In this document: positions 1-11,552 of the stretch, piece after piece
Layout of the letters: every line of letters starts with the position of its first letter
How positions within the stretch are numbered: the stretch's first letter is position 1
Assembly (NCBI RefSeq): GCF_000002985.6
Contig: NC_003283.11
Location: 14,508,001-14,572,000 of the forward strand
Direction: 5' to 3'
Source: Caenorhabditis elegans
Lineage: Eukaryota; Nematoda; Chromadorea; Rhabditida; Rhabditidae
DNA length: 64,000 bases
The notes under the pieces: generated by a model
What the model saw: the letters and a program-made list of their open reading frames with translations, nothing else
What the model was told of the DNA's origin: nothing
The model's database searches: none
Program-made: the position numbers and the translations under genes

Positions 1-252
1 CCAAAATGGTTATCATCAATCTGCCGAAAAGAACCTGTCTTTTTTGGTCTTTTTCTGTTTCTTCTCCCGAGAGAAGAGGGGCAGAAGCTTCTCATTTTGA
101 TGCTTTTCCTTTTTCTGCCAATTCTGATTTTTTTCTCACTGGGTGCGTACAAAGCTTATGTATGTCCTTCTAAATCTTGTCTCCTCTCCACTCCGCGATC
201 GCCACTTTCACCTTCTCCTTTCACCTCCTCAACCCTCTCTTAATCTTCAGAA
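1..252. other. Upstream region or intron of the first gene
   Basis: No exon could be supported here. The stretch is pyrimidine-rich and ends in a clear 3' splice acceptor (TTAATCTTCAG, ending at 250) two bases before the ATG at 253. It is therefore either an outron removed by trans-splicing or an intron from an exon lying left of the window. Confidence 0.5.
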
Positions 253-1147
253 ATGAAATCGCAACCGTACACCGCCTCATCCGTCACTTCGACGTCTACA
301 ACACACCATCCTTGGATGCCAATCTCGCTCCGAGAGCCGCCAAGCAAGTTCCAGAAGCTTAGCACATCTGACGCAGCTCCACTTCACAACGTCTGCAGCT
401 CACTGAAAATGGTAGGTGATAGCCTTGATCTCGAGACTCCCCGTAATAATCCAGTGTGGAAGAGACACACACTGAGAACCACATAACAATAGCCAATTAA
501 TCGTTTATGCGCGACGAGGGCATACTATGTACAACAAGTGCGTCCCCTCCGTAAAGGGAAAGTCCTTGAAAAGAACATCTGTCCCTTTTCAGGCCCTGGT
601 TTCATGTCTCGAAAGACGCTCATGAATACTATGCATACTATGAATTAAAAACAAAAAAAATCTTTAAAATTCTTTTCATTTTCAGAAATCCACAAAACCA
701 TCCCGAAAGCGTCCATCTCCAAAGGAATCCGACCTACCTCCACTTCCATCTATCTCAACGCTCTTCGACTCTGGATCCTCCTCCCACAGCTCAAGCTCCA
801 GCTCCAATTCATCCTACGGCTCATACTGTCAGTTCTCACCCGAAGGATCCTACACCATGTACCACTGGCCGATGAACTACATTCCCTATGTGTCACCAGA
901 TGTCACAATCACAGCCACTACATCTACATCAACAAACGCCATGGCGAGCCCTGATCCGATAATGTTGAGCTCTCCCCCGAAGCAGCCAACAATCGAGCAC
1001 ACGCCAATCAATCAGCCACTATTCATTCAAACTGCAGACTATCCATATGATTACTCTGCTCCAGACCCAACTGGTGGATATCCCAGCAGTGCCACTATCA
1101 ACGCAAATCAACTATTACTCCGTCCAGTTCCAAATGGACATGTCTAA
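253..1147 (+). CDS. Unrecognised Ser/Pro/Thr-rich protein, two exons
   Basis: Exons 253-411 and 686-1147 join in phase (53 codons, then 154 including stop) into a 206-residue protein. The donor is GTAGGTGAT and the acceptor TTTTCAG. I do not recognise a family. The protein is low-complexity: Ser/Thr-rich at the N-terminus, a basic KPSRKRPSPK patch near residues 57-66 that could act as a nuclear localisation signal, a Ser-rich run near residues 83-98, then a Tyr/Pro-rich C-terminal half ending in GHV. There is no signal peptide or membrane segment. Coding status rests on the phase-matching splice pair, the acceptor immediately before the ATG, and C/T-rich third codon positions. The composition would fit a disordered regulatory or nuclear protein, but this is inference. 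More upstream exons could exist outside the window. Confidence 0.65.
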
Positions 1148-1737
1148 GCTTCTTCCTTTCCCGAATCTCACCAAGATCCCTGTTAAGTTTCAACCAGTTT
1201 CGTTTTTTTAATTTTCAATTTTTTTGCTCGATATCCTCCTTCTCTCCTTATCATCTTTCCTTATTTTTCCATCAACTTCTCATGTTTTTCTTCGGGTCCA
1301 CCAAACGACCTCAAGTTTTCATTTTTATTCGAGTTGCCTCTTCTCTCTCTGTTCCCCCAAATCCATAAATCAACACGGGCAAATCCCCATCTTTCTCTTA
1401 GCCGCTTTAGTTTCCTATGTATTTTGCTCCCATCAGCATTCTGAATTTTCAACGGTCTTTGTGTACATTTCCTTTCCTATCCCTCCACTATCATTCTTCC
1501 CTTCCCTCCAAAAAGCATCGTCTCTCAACGTTCTCGTTTTCTCACGGATTTCCGATTCAAACCAAAACATTGTATTTTTCAATTTTATACAACGTCGACA
1601 AAGAATCCTTTTTCTTTTTTTCCGATCATCATAATAATAAAACGTGTTTTGTCATAAATGATTGTGAGTTATGTACACATTGATAAGGAAGAATAACGAA
1701 TAATAATAATAGTCACAATATATGAAGAAGAGCAAAA
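1148..1737. other. Convergent 3' intergenic region
   Basis: This very pyrimidine-rich stretch lies after the stop of the first gene and before the minus-strand gene ending at 1738, so it must hold both 3' UTRs. The long open frames across 1224-1683 reflect the T/C-rich composition and have no coding signature. Confidence 0.5.
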
Positions 1738-3123
1738 CTAACCGACAATGTGTTGACCAGGCGGGGAGATTCGAGTTATGGTCACACTTCGAACATTTGA
1801 AGACTCATCCACATAGATTCGACTGTCTGAAATTTTCGAAGGAATTAGAGACAAAAATGCTTTAAAAAAAAACTTTAAAAACTAATCACAAAAATCGCGC
1901 CAAGAATTAAAATTTGAATAAACTGAGCAAACTCGTCTACTTTTAAAAGTTATAAACCTGAGCTATTCTTCAAATATCGTCCACAGAGAACTGTCAAATC
2001 ATTCTTTTAAAAATTTAGGACAAGTTTCGGAAAGATTAACAATTAAATTCCCATATGCCTGTTGTGAGATCTTACCGCAAATTGTGTACATAAACAAGAA
2101 GCTCAGGTTGTGAAATTCAAATATAATATTCAAATTCATTATTTTTTGCATTCGGCGACAACTACAGTAATCTCATACAATTTTCAAAATAGTTTGTACT
2201 TGAAGCAACCCTGGAAAAATATTATCGGATTATAACGAAAGCCTCAAAACTGGCATGACTTGTCTTAAAAGCCACCTATACACCTACAGGAAAATTATCT
2301 AAAGCCGAAATATGTGAAAAACCCCAAGGAACGTAAGTTCGTCGGAAGGCATTCAAAAGAGGCTTTCAGAAAAAAATATTTTGATCAATTCCGGTTAACT
2401 GTGAATTATGTTAGTTACTCTTAACAAATTTCTACATGCACATAATTCCTCTTGAGTTACCGTATTCCCTCAATTGGTATTGCAACCCATTTATCAACTT
2501 TGAATACGTATATCTCAGTTGTAGTGTGTTTTATTTGAAAAATGTCAGTTGTCATAATATTCTATTGATTTATCTATCGTTTCGCAGTTAAACATTTATT
2601 GATATCTACAACATGAACCGAGATATAACTTTTCAAAGTGAACTAGTCTGGGGTGAAACTAATGAGGGAATACGGTATTTGATGTTTTCAGAACAAAAGT
2701 AGATGAGGTCAGTCTACCCATCAAATGCTTCATCTATCACACGTACTTTCAATTGTTCTTCCATTATTCCAATTTCTCTTCGCAATCGAATGCTACATCG
2801 ACAACTAAAATACAGACAAAGAATACATTTCGTGCGTTCACATTTCTCTCTTTCTCTCTCTTCCTCATCTCGCATTTTGTTTTCATTTTCCCTTTTTTCT
2901 CATCAATCACAAACGGAAAGGGTAACATACATGTGTGTGGAGTGTTTGAGACGAACAGATGATTTCCGACACGTGCGAAATCGGGTGCCTCCGTGTCTGT
3001 GGCTGATGGTGAGGATGCTACTGTCGAAGACCATGGTTTGCAGTATTTGATGATTAATCGGAGAGTTAGGAAAGAGAAAACAAAGATTACGATGAGAGCA
3101 GTCAAGACTGTGAATGTATCCAT
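1738..3123 (-). CDS. Small single-pass membrane protein, two exons
   Basis: Exon 1 is 2931-3123 and exon 2 is 1738-1826 on the minus strand; they join in phase 1 to give 93 residues. The start codon lies one base after a TTTTCAG acceptor, which suggests trans-splicing and fixes the start. Residues 4-27 form one hydrophobic segment (VLTALIVIFVFSFLTLRLII), followed by a basic/Cys stretch KYCKPW and a soluble tail of about 60 residues rich in Ser/Thr that ends QHIVG. The donor is GTATGTTACC and the acceptor AAATTTCAG. The intron is about 1.1 kb and contains a MITE-like inverted repeat at 2458-2677. I know no family for it; it could be a small signal-anchor membrane protein. Simple open-frame scanning misses it because the second exon has only 28 codons. 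Confidence 0.6.
2458..2677. repeat. MITE-like inverted repeat with TACCGTATTCCCTCA ends
   Basis: The first 15 bases, TACCGTATTCCCTCA, are the reverse complement of the last 15. Inner segments (CAACTTTGAATACG..ATATCTCAGTTGTAG against CTACAACATGAACCGAGATAT..CTTTCAAAGTG) also pair with small gaps. The whole is a 220-bp imperfect palindrome inside the intron of the small membrane protein gene. A related element with TACCGTATTT ends lies at about 62884-63101. Confidence 0.75.
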
Positions 3124-4502
3124 TCTGAAAATTTTCAAATTTTTTACAATAAATTTGATTTGGAAAAATAGAGTGAAGAAGTGAATTCCATGAGATAATT
3201 TCTAAACTGACAAAGTTTTCATACTACATCTTTAAAATTTTTTTTAGAGTTCAAGTTGAGAAACCTATGCAAGGTGATAGTATCTTTGCATGTATTGAAG
3301 AATTAACAGTACCAAATCTGTAGGTCAAACTTTCGAGACGCCTCTCCCCAGCTTCTTCTCAATTTTCAGGGGGTCTTTCTGGGCGAGAGATGGGAGAGAC
3401 GTTCCACCGTTAATCGCGCGGTTAGTTTTTTTTTTGAAAATGGAAGGGCCTTCAAACTCAAGCATTGTATGAAAATTCAAAAATTTTGAAATCGAAAAAT
3501 CGAAAAAGAAAACTCAGGATGGCGATGCATGCGACAGCTCATCGTTGCCATAAGCTACATCCGATTTCGAAGGGGTTCATCCCAGATTTTCTTCTCTTTT
3601 TTTTCGTCGTTTTTCTTCAAGAAAAATCAAAAAATAATTGTTCCAGTGCTTTATTATGTTCCTGAAAACGGACTAATGAAACAATTGATAATTAATTGTA
3701 TAGTTTCATGATAGATGATGAATCATCGTAGTTCTTCGAGTAGTCATTGTCGTCCTGGTGAACATGGATTGTTCCGGTTTATGACTTTTTACTCTGAAAA
3801 TCAAAAAATGAAAAATTGAGTTAGATTTCAAGGTTTAAACAAAAAATACACAGAGGATCTATTATTTACCACAATTCGAGAAAAGAATTCAGATTCTGTA
3901 CTTTTAAAAAAAATATTTTGAAGCCGTAGTCTGAAGTAACTAACAAACAATGAACTGACAAATAAGGTTTTTTAAAACATACACATTTATAGTTCGAATA
4001 GCATTGGGTTTTTCTAATTAAACTACGATGTTCGAAATTAATATTTCAACACTACCGAATATCACAATTAAAGAGTACACATGTAAGTTGACTTTTCAAA
4101 CATTTTGGCTTACTACATAGTTAGCTATAAGTTTTGCCAATTTCCAAATGTTTCGTGATAAATTCAAAGCAATATTGAATGTCTATATAAACACTGAAAG
4201 AAATTGTTCTAATAAACTTTATGGCAGACGCTATTTTAGGCGATAAAATAAAAAAAAACAAAACTAGTATCTAGTACACTTGAAACATAAATAATAACTA
4301 ATCAGCCTTCTAAAAAAACTAAATTAAAATAATGGAAATAAAGCCCATCTAAATCTATAAGCACCTACTCATCAAGCGAGTTGCATGAGACACGACTCAC
4401 TCCACTGTTCTCCGAACAGTCATTTCTCTAACAACTGTCACTGTGCTCGTTTTTGATGATCTGTTTTTTGAAACTCAAGATTTCTTGGAAGAAGATTAGA
4501 GC
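3124..4502. other. Intergenic region with a possible alternative 3' exon
   Basis: Mostly AT-rich DNA with no clear gene. It holds one possible 3' exon (3706-3793, minus) of the receptor gene to its right. It also holds a GC-richer patch at about 3369-3421, between a TTTCAG and a GTTAG, that looks exon-like but has no supported partner. Confidence 0.4.
3706..3793 (-). other. Possible alternative last exon of the chemoreceptor gene
   Basis: On the minus strand an ATTTTCAG acceptor opens an 88-base stretch that ends in TGA. The upstream receptor reading ends GGA AAA CAG TGA, and the same bases contain a GTGAGC donor at phase 2. Splicing from that donor to this exon keeps the frame and replaces the terminal CAG stop with 29 further residues rich in Thr, Arg and His. 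The phase match is suggestive, but one in three random joins would match. Confidence 0.25.
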
Positions 4503-6275
4503 TCACTGTTTTCCAATTAAATTATAAAACTGAGATCGTAGCTCTTTTCGAAACCGGAATGATATGATAGTATTAACAACTGATAAGAATCCAGGCATTG
4601 CATAGGTAATTGCAACTTCAATATCTCCCCATCCAGTAATATCCCATCTAATAGTCAACATGACAACCGCCGGTGAAGCTAGCAAAATAATCGATGTTCC
4701 AGACATTGCAAGAATCATTCCGAGTTTGTCATCTTGTGAGCCATACTTGCTTTTTGTTAAAGTCTGGAATGATATGTTATAAATTAGTAGGACTCCTAAG
4801 GAAATACCGTCATTACCCTTCGTGTCGCCCAGACAACCAGAGTCGAGAAAAAGGCGATAACGTAGGTCAGAACTATGAAAATGAAGTGGAATGTCGCGTA
4901 CCTAAAGGTTGGAAATTCATTTGATAAATTTACTGAAAATTTTCAACTAAAAATGTTTTAATGTTGAAACTCTTATTCTAGATCTAGAAAATAACCAAAG
5001 CGATTTTTAAAAAGAATTCCAGAATAATGAACATTTTCCAATTTTTTTGGAATAGTTCTAGAAAAACAGTTTGTCGATTTGAATACCGTCACCTTTTACC
5101 GCGCACCCTCATTGCTAGAAGTTATTATTTTCGGTTACAGTAGTTACATTCTATTACGTTTTTGTTTTTTCATTGTGTTTTGAATTCCCAGTTGGTATTG
5201 AGCATTGGCAAAATTTCATTTTCTGATAAATTTTAATTTAATTTGTGGAATTATTATGTGTTCAGTGTTCATGCTTATTATTACTCACTCAAAAACAAAA
5301 TAAGATTTTCTAATCTAAAATCACAGCTCTCTGGGGAAAAGTGATAGTGTTGAAAAACGCCATTTACAAAGTTCAACATTATTTTAACTGGATATAAAAA
5401 TTGAAAATCAGGAATGACGGTGAAAGTTCATTCTTTGAGCTCTGGGACAAGAGATCAGATGTTTTCAAATATCTTGAGAATAACCTTACCATCTACTAGT
5501 ACTTGTAATAATTGCACAATGCCTAGTTCCAACCACTCTATCTCCATCTTCTCCTATAACTGATACTCCAGCAGCAACAAGTGTTAGCTGAAAAACACGA
5601 AAATCTTGAAAGGTAAGTCTAAAATTACAAACCACTGCCCAAACCGGAACCATTGCCACAAAACAATATTTAAAGTTCTGAGTGCACATTCTCTTATAAA
5701 CCGCCGGCCGAACAACTGCCAAGATTCGTTCAAAAGATAAGAATAAAGTGCAAATTGAGGGAAGTTGAGTTCCAAGAATTAAAGATTGAGGCCAGTATTT
5801 CTATGAAAGATTTTAAAAACTTCTAAAGTCATGGGGTAAAACAAACCGTGAAGAAACAAGCTCGAACTGTAATAGGTACAGCCATCACACCAGTTAAAAG
5901 TTCATGACCTCTTCCAGTACCTAGTAACACATAACTAATGGCTGGAAAAAATTATAAGATAAGTTTATCGAGAAAATAAATATAAAATCCTACCATCCAA
6001 TAGTTCACAACAATCTAAAACCAAATATAAAATGTATTTTCGTCGTAAATCACGATTGGTCAAGTATAAAGTAATCGTTGTTAAACTGCAGAATATAGAT
6101 ACTGATCCTGAAAGAAAAAAAGGCGCTAGGAGTGCAAGGAAAGAGTAGGCAGGCACGACGAAGGTTAGGTCGCCTGCAGGCAGGCATGCCCATGCGGAAT
6201 AGAAACTTTACCTATAGATAAATACAAAATGCACATGAATAAAGTTTGCCCATAGTCGACTTGAAAGTCTCCCAT
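4503..6275 (-). CDS. Seven-helix nematode chemoreceptor-like GPCR
   Basis: Seven exons (6212-6275, 5994-6107, 5847-5941, 5633-5800, 5490-5587, 4808-4901, 4503-4763) join in phase to a 297-residue protein. It has about seven hydrophobic segments. After the third is SFERILAVVRPAVYKRM, in the position of the DRY-type loop (E-R here), and before the seventh is an Asp/Gly-rich loop. The C-terminus is FRFRKELRSQFYNLIGKQ, an amphipathic helix-8-like end typical of worm serpentine receptors. The short N-terminus MGDFQVDYGQ starts at an ATG 22 bases inside the exon that follows a TTTTCAG acceptor. It probably acts as a plasma-membrane receptor in sensory neurons. The subfamily is uncertain: the ILGTQLPSICTLFLSFERI region recalls srbc/srsx-type receptors, but I cannot assign it. 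Confidence 0.75.
5083..5425. repeat. Imperfect inverted repeat inside the receptor intron
   Basis: The left end (ATACCGTCACCTTT) and the right end (GAATGACGGTGAAAG) pair over the CCGTCA/TGACGG core. The element fills much of the 588-base intron between 4902 and 5489. It shares a CATTGCTAG-AAGTT segment with DNA near 7750. This is probably a decayed MITE. Confidence 0.4.
6142..6192. repeat. TAGGCAGGCA-type dispersed repeat
   Basis: GAGTAGGCAGGCACGACG is followed by TCGCCTGCAGGCAGGCATGCC. Fragments of the same TAGGCAGG/CCTGCCTA word appear near 7175-7195, 8785-8822, 25728-25760, 28606-28672, 28940-28990, 31873-31970 and 50170-50200, so this is a dispersed family rather than a chance match. Confidence 0.5.
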
Positions 6276-9200
6276 ATCGTTGTGATGATCTGAAAATTAA
6301 AACTTCGAAAATTGAAGAGTTAAAATAAATTTTATGAAAGCGGAAAAAACTGGCAGCACACATGAAAAAGAAATTCGGATAGCATAGATGATTGTGTTAG
6401 TTTTCGTTTGCACATGTGTGTGTCTCTTTCTTTTTTTTCTAGACAAATTTATGAAATCAGTGCTGATTATTTATTCACTAATCTATCACAAAAATTACCT
6501 GTCATGGCGAATTCGGCGTTGTGCTTAGTCATCTCGAAAAATTTAGAAATTATATTTTATGTGCGTGGGCAGAGTAAGAATATAGTTGTATATCTATATT
6601 TATATACTTCTCGTTGCTTACTACTTATATACGCACCGAGTTTGAAAGTATAAATGGATGCTTAATTGGAAAGAAGAGTGCGCGCTCTCCTGAGATCACA
6701 CGTTTCTTTCAAAATAATGTGTAGACTTCAGACATCATTTTACAGGTAAAGCGGGGGATTTTTCACACACATTTTACAGGTAAAGCGGGGGATTTACAAA
6801 GTGCACTTCGATGAGGAATGAGCAGGCACCGCCGGTTTTTTTCCAACAAATTTTTTCGATTTTGTGGACTCAAAATCGGTCAAAATCAAAATACAGCTGC
6901 CATATTTCCAGTTGCCAAATTTCAAGAGCCTAAACGTGGCTCGGTAGCGAAGAACTGGCATCAGAGTCTTATTTGGGATTCTGATTTTGCCAGCTAGATT
7001 TTGTAGTACAAAAGATCTAAATTAGAGCAAATAAAATATATTTTTAAAGTCTCTGAAATCGTAATATTATCGATACATATCAATTCAAGTATTTTTAATA
7101 TCAAAACTAGGTTTTTCGACTCTAGAGTTGAAGCAAATGTGTACATATACTGCACCCATGAAGGCATTGGTCGTCTTGAAGGCAGGCAGGTAGACCAAAA
7201 TTGCCTACATCGAATACTTAATAAAATTTTCAGACTAAATAAGTTATTTATCTTCCTTGTCTGTGCTTTCAAAATTCTTATAAATCACCTAAATTGAACA
7301 CAAAAATAAAATTAAACCATTCAATTTGAGTCAATAATATTTTTCTTTTTACGGTTAACAGAATGACGTCCCAGCTAGCTTCAGTCAAAAAAAAACAGAC
7401 TCGAACTCCTATATACAGGCTACAATTTGTTGGAAATGCAAACAAAAAACTGAGAAGGAAAAAAAAGTCGGCATTTCCCATGAATGCTGGAAAAATTAGG
7501 AAAAGTAGACTTTGTTTTGATTTACGTCAAACTACGGTAGTCGTTCTGAAATTGAAAGATCGCAGAGCGGACATGTATCAGGAAGCAAATATTGGAATTC
7601 AAAATTATGAAATTAGGAAAAAAAATTGTCTTTTATATAATTCCATCTTGAAGAAGCCACGGAAAGGGCTAATTTTATTTTAAAATTGCACTTAGCCAAT
7701 CAACAGCGTAGCCACGCCTCGTGATCTTCGTTGATTGTTCGACGCATCCTGATTGCTAGGAAGTTTGAAATTAATCTAATTGTAACTAAAAATATATTTT
7801 GAGCATTTTATTTATTCTAAAATTTTTGCCCATTTATTCCTAAAGCTGTTTTTGGAAATCTATAAGTTTTCAGAAAATTTAGACAATACGAAGTCAAAAT
7901 TCCAACAAAAAAAGTAAATTGGATTAAAAAATTAGTCTTCGGCTGAATACGTAAAAGCAAATCCTTTCTGAGTAGACGAAACAAAAAACCAATTTCATGT
8001 GAGTATAAACTTCTGAGAAACTTATAATCTTTTTAACAATTTCATTAAGCAATCTCTCACAAAAACAAACAATTGTTCACTGAATTTGCAGTTCGGAAAA
8101 TTGTGTCCAGGAACACGAATCAGATATAAATATTGATATCATTTTAAAGAAAATTAGGTTAACGTGGAATTGTGTTGTTTCTGAAATTTCAGCAAAAATA
8201 TCGTAGATCAAAGGAAAATAGAATCAGATCTCGTCATCTTGCAAAATCGTATTTTACTGTCTGGGCGTTGAAAAAGTTTGCTAGAATTAATATTCTGGAA
8301 CTCATAAAACGGATATCCTGAAGCACATCTGCTTTTTAAAAAACGAGATCAAAATTCACATTTTAAGGGAAACTATTTCTATTCAATTAAAGTTTCTATT
8401 CAGGTTGAAGTTGCATCAATATGGAAACTGAGAAGCGTGATCTTGGAACTCATGATTTTGGGAGCTAGAATAAATGATCAGATATCACAGTTTCCCTTAT
8501 TAATTGTGCAACCAACTACTAAAAAAATACAGAAACAATCCATTTTTAATTTACGATAACACATGCAATTTGGAAAGTTTAATTAATTTGCACTCTGCAA
8601 AAACAACCAAAAAAGTTCAGAAAAGTCTATTATTCCTAAAATCACATTTCTACGAGTTTACAAAGAAACTTTTGGAAAGATAATGCCGAACTGCTGTGTT
8701 GTACTCAATTTTTGCCAACGCACTAACAGAAAATACTAAAATCGTCTGAAAGGCAAACTACGTCATCTCTATAATATTTCAAATAGGTAGGTCAGTATAT
8801 TCATGACAAGGTAGGTAGGCATTTTTTGACTTGCTCGGAAGGTTTGTTCATGATTCGTTTTTGGAATTGGGCTACCACACTCATCCTATTAAAAAAACCC
8901 GTTAAATACAATTTTTGATTTATTCTGCAATCCTACTAATTGTGCCAAATAGTCTTTGCTCTTTAAAAGTATGTGTCACTTCAGACTTCCTTATGTATGT
9001 GCACATATGCTTGCCTTTATCAATTTTTGATCAGATCGTTCATCCCAATCAGCTCCCCTATTCAATACAACCTACTCAAAACTGAACAATAGCATTGCAC
9101 TTTTATGAGCTCAAAATATACCCTATAAAATTTGATCTAAACATTTTTCAGGGTAAAGACCAGTCACGAGTTGTGTCCCTACGGATCATGTAGACTGATC

Positions 9201-10454
9201 AAATGTAATTGAGTTATTGAAGGTGCGTGCAAAATGTTAAAGTATCAAGGAAGTTTCGGGGTTTTCAAAGAGAAAGTTCTAACAAATCAATCGAAAGATA
9301 TAATGAGAATCACAAAAAAAACGAAAAAAAATCGTATTTTTCATGGCCATGCATGGCAAGCTGCAATTTATTTTTTACCAAAGACGGAGATCACATCGAT
9401 TGTTTGAGCTAACCATCGACAGACTTCAAGCAATTAATTGTGACTTTTAAATATGTTAATACCGCTAAATGAAATTTAAATTAACACTTCAATTTTTAGG
9501 AGCTATGTTATATGTTTACGAAGAAATGTAGGATTTTAGTTTGAAAAAGCAGACAAACTACAATAATCACCTGTATTACCCCTCAATTGCTCTACTTTGA
9601 CAGCTCATAGCTCGGCGTCTTTTGCGTTTATCAACAATTGATCAACTATGAAAATTTAGAAAAAGATTTGACAAGTATTTTATCAGTGGGATTTTTTTGA
9701 AAAATCAAAGACAACCAAGAACTCAACACTAGTGAATAGACTATGAAATTAATGTTATCCGATATGAAAAATATGGCTGAATTTTGAATGTAAGGAGTAT
9801 ATAAACTTTAATTTTTTGTACCTAGGTACTTATAGGTATACCTTCCTATTTATAAAAAAGATAAGTACCGAAACTATCAAAAAATTTTATGCGCTGAGAC
9901 CTTTGCTCTTATGTATTTTATAATATGATCAATTTGTTTTATAAGGTCAAAAATAGTTCCAGTAGAAGGAAATAAAAGAAAATTCAATTATTGAAATTTT
10001 TATTTTAGAAAAAATCACTGCCAAAAATGTTATAATATACAGTATTTTAAATTACCGAAAAAAAACTTACCAACAAGATGTGACATGCACTTGGAATTCT
10101 TCTCAAACTAGAGAATAGAAAGATTTATTGAACTTTCTCTAAACAAATTTGCAATTTATAGCTTTATTTAGAATACGTAATCAATCAGCTTTCAAAGTGG
10201 GAGGCAATGGAGGTTAAGCACAGGTGACTCTGCACGATCGTGCGATAATATGTGAAAGATTAAGTAGATTGAGCTCCTAATTTCGTTTATTCAAATATTT
10301 TGACTCCGAGATATCTCGTGGTTCTTTTGATATTCTGTTCTTTGAGTACTCTGATTTTAACTCTATTTATTATAAGAATTCGGTTCTATAAATTATGAAA
10401 AAAATAGAAAAAAACCTAGTAAAACAAGAAAAAGTCTAAATATATTAACAGTGC
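6276..10454. other. Long gene-poor intergenic region
   Basis: No gene could be supported in these 4.2 kb. The DNA is AT-rich with short unrelated open frames. It holds the 25-bp direct repeat at 6737-6795 and TAGGCAGG-type dispersed repeats (near 7175-7195 and 8785-8822). The open frame at 7363-7683 is Lys/Arg-rich because of poly(A) tracts and has no splice or start support. Confidence 0.5.
6737..6795 (+). repeat. Two-copy 25-bp direct repeat
   Basis: Two identical copies of a 25-base unit (it begins ATTTTACAGG and ends GCGGGGGATTT) lie at 6737-6761 and 6771-6795, separated by TTCACACAC. Each copy contains TTTTACAG|GTAAAG, that is, an acceptor-like and a donor-like word back to back. The pair sits about 460 bp upstream of the chemoreceptor start, in its probable promoter. 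Confidence 0.8.
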
Positions 10455-11368
10455 TCATTTCCTTTTTGTCTTTTTCGCATCTTCATATCCGAATCCGATA
10501 GTGTCAACTTCTGGGAATGTCACATTGCATCGTGGAAGAGCCATTTTCAATTGTCGAATGAATCCTTGCCTGTGAGCTACATAGGGAAGAAAGTAGAAAT
10601 GAGCACGTCGGAGTGATTTCAGCTTCAGAAGCCAGTAGACAGCTCCATCTGTGATACATGGGTTGAGAACGATTTCCTGAAATAAATTGATGTTTGAAAT
10701 AAGAATCGAACAAATTGATCAAAAATACTACAGTTCCTTATTAAATCTACCACTAACCAAATCAGTCAACGTTTGTGCAGGCCTTCCTTGTGCCAAAAAC
10801 TTCAACGCTTCGTCACCAAAATAATCACAGAAATTGAGTTTCAACTTTTCTATTCTCCGAACGTCGCGAAGGTAGGTAAATCCCTCGTTCGCAATCGCAG
10901 AATCACTGGCATCCACTTCAACAATCCACGTATGCGGAGCATTTGGCCATTGTTTTTCATAACCGATATCTCCTACTTGAAGTGCAGGACGATCCGACGA
11001 TGGGATATTTTCTGATAAAGCATGAGGAATATAATCACGCATTTCACGCTGTCGAGTGATAATTTGACCATCTGACATTCGAACACTGGTTGCTCCACAC
11101 TCCATGAGCCATTCTAAGCACGCTAGATCTGGGCCTATTTCGTGAACTCGCTTTTCATTGTACCTGAAATTCTAAGTTTTCTGACTGACTGTGAGACTTG
11201 CAATGATTTTCAGAATATCAATAATTTGAACACTCACTTATTCGATAACTTTTCAGCTATCCTTCTCCTAAAGCTGTATAAATTTATAGATGGTAGTGCT
11301 GCTGCTCCACGTGATGAAGTGCTACAACTCGGAGTTGCTGTAAGACGAGAAAGACACCTGGCGAACAT
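10455..11368 (-). CDS. DMAC2/ATP synthase factor B-like mitochondrial protein
   Basis: Three exons (11238-11368, 10758-11163, 10455-10676) give 252 residues. The N-terminus [15 protein letters not shown] is basic, Ser-rich and lacks acidic residues, like a mitochondrial presequence. The body carries the arrangement typical of the ATP5S/DMAC2L (factor B) family: an ECLEWLM-type start of domain (here [16 protein letters not shown]), then [34 protein letters not shown] and a short leucine-rich-repeat-like end [20 protein letters not shown]. In animals such proteins couple to ATP synthase (DMAC2L) or help assemble the complex I distal arm (DMAC2); which one this is cannot be decided here. A TTCAG acceptor touches the ATG, consistent with trans-splicing. 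The gene starts 185 bp after the TRM5 stop on the same strand, so it is likely the last gene of an operon. Confidence 0.8.
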
Positions 11369-11552
11369 CTGAATTGGGCATTTTTTATATAAAAAGTATT
11401 AAAATACAAGAAAAATCGGCAAATCGAATGAAAACGATCGTATCTCAAAATTAAAGTGTATCCATAGATAATTAAAAATTAATTATTCAACAACCTTCAA
11501 GTGACCAACAAAAAATTAACAAACAACAAGGTACAAATATATTTTCAATTTA

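Noticed and set aside
1224-1683. Overlapping open frames after the first gene
   Set aside because: The T/C-rich 3' UTR keeps frames open; residues are almost all S, F, L and P, with no start context or splicing partner.
3690-3780. Acidic minus-strand reading HVHQDDNDYSKNYDDSS with good codon usage
   Set aside because: An in-frame TAA lies just upstream and no acceptor falls between, so it cannot be joined to the receptor; the neighbouring frame fits the splice phase instead.
7363-7683. 106-codon Lys/Arg-rich open frame
   Set aside because: Composition comes from A-rich tracts; there is no acceptor or promoter near the ATG, no domain, and third-position usage is not worm-like.
9227-9412. 61-codon open frame in the 6.3-10.4 kb gap
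   Set aside because: There is no acceptor, no domain and A-rich codons; nothing nearby could be joined in phase.
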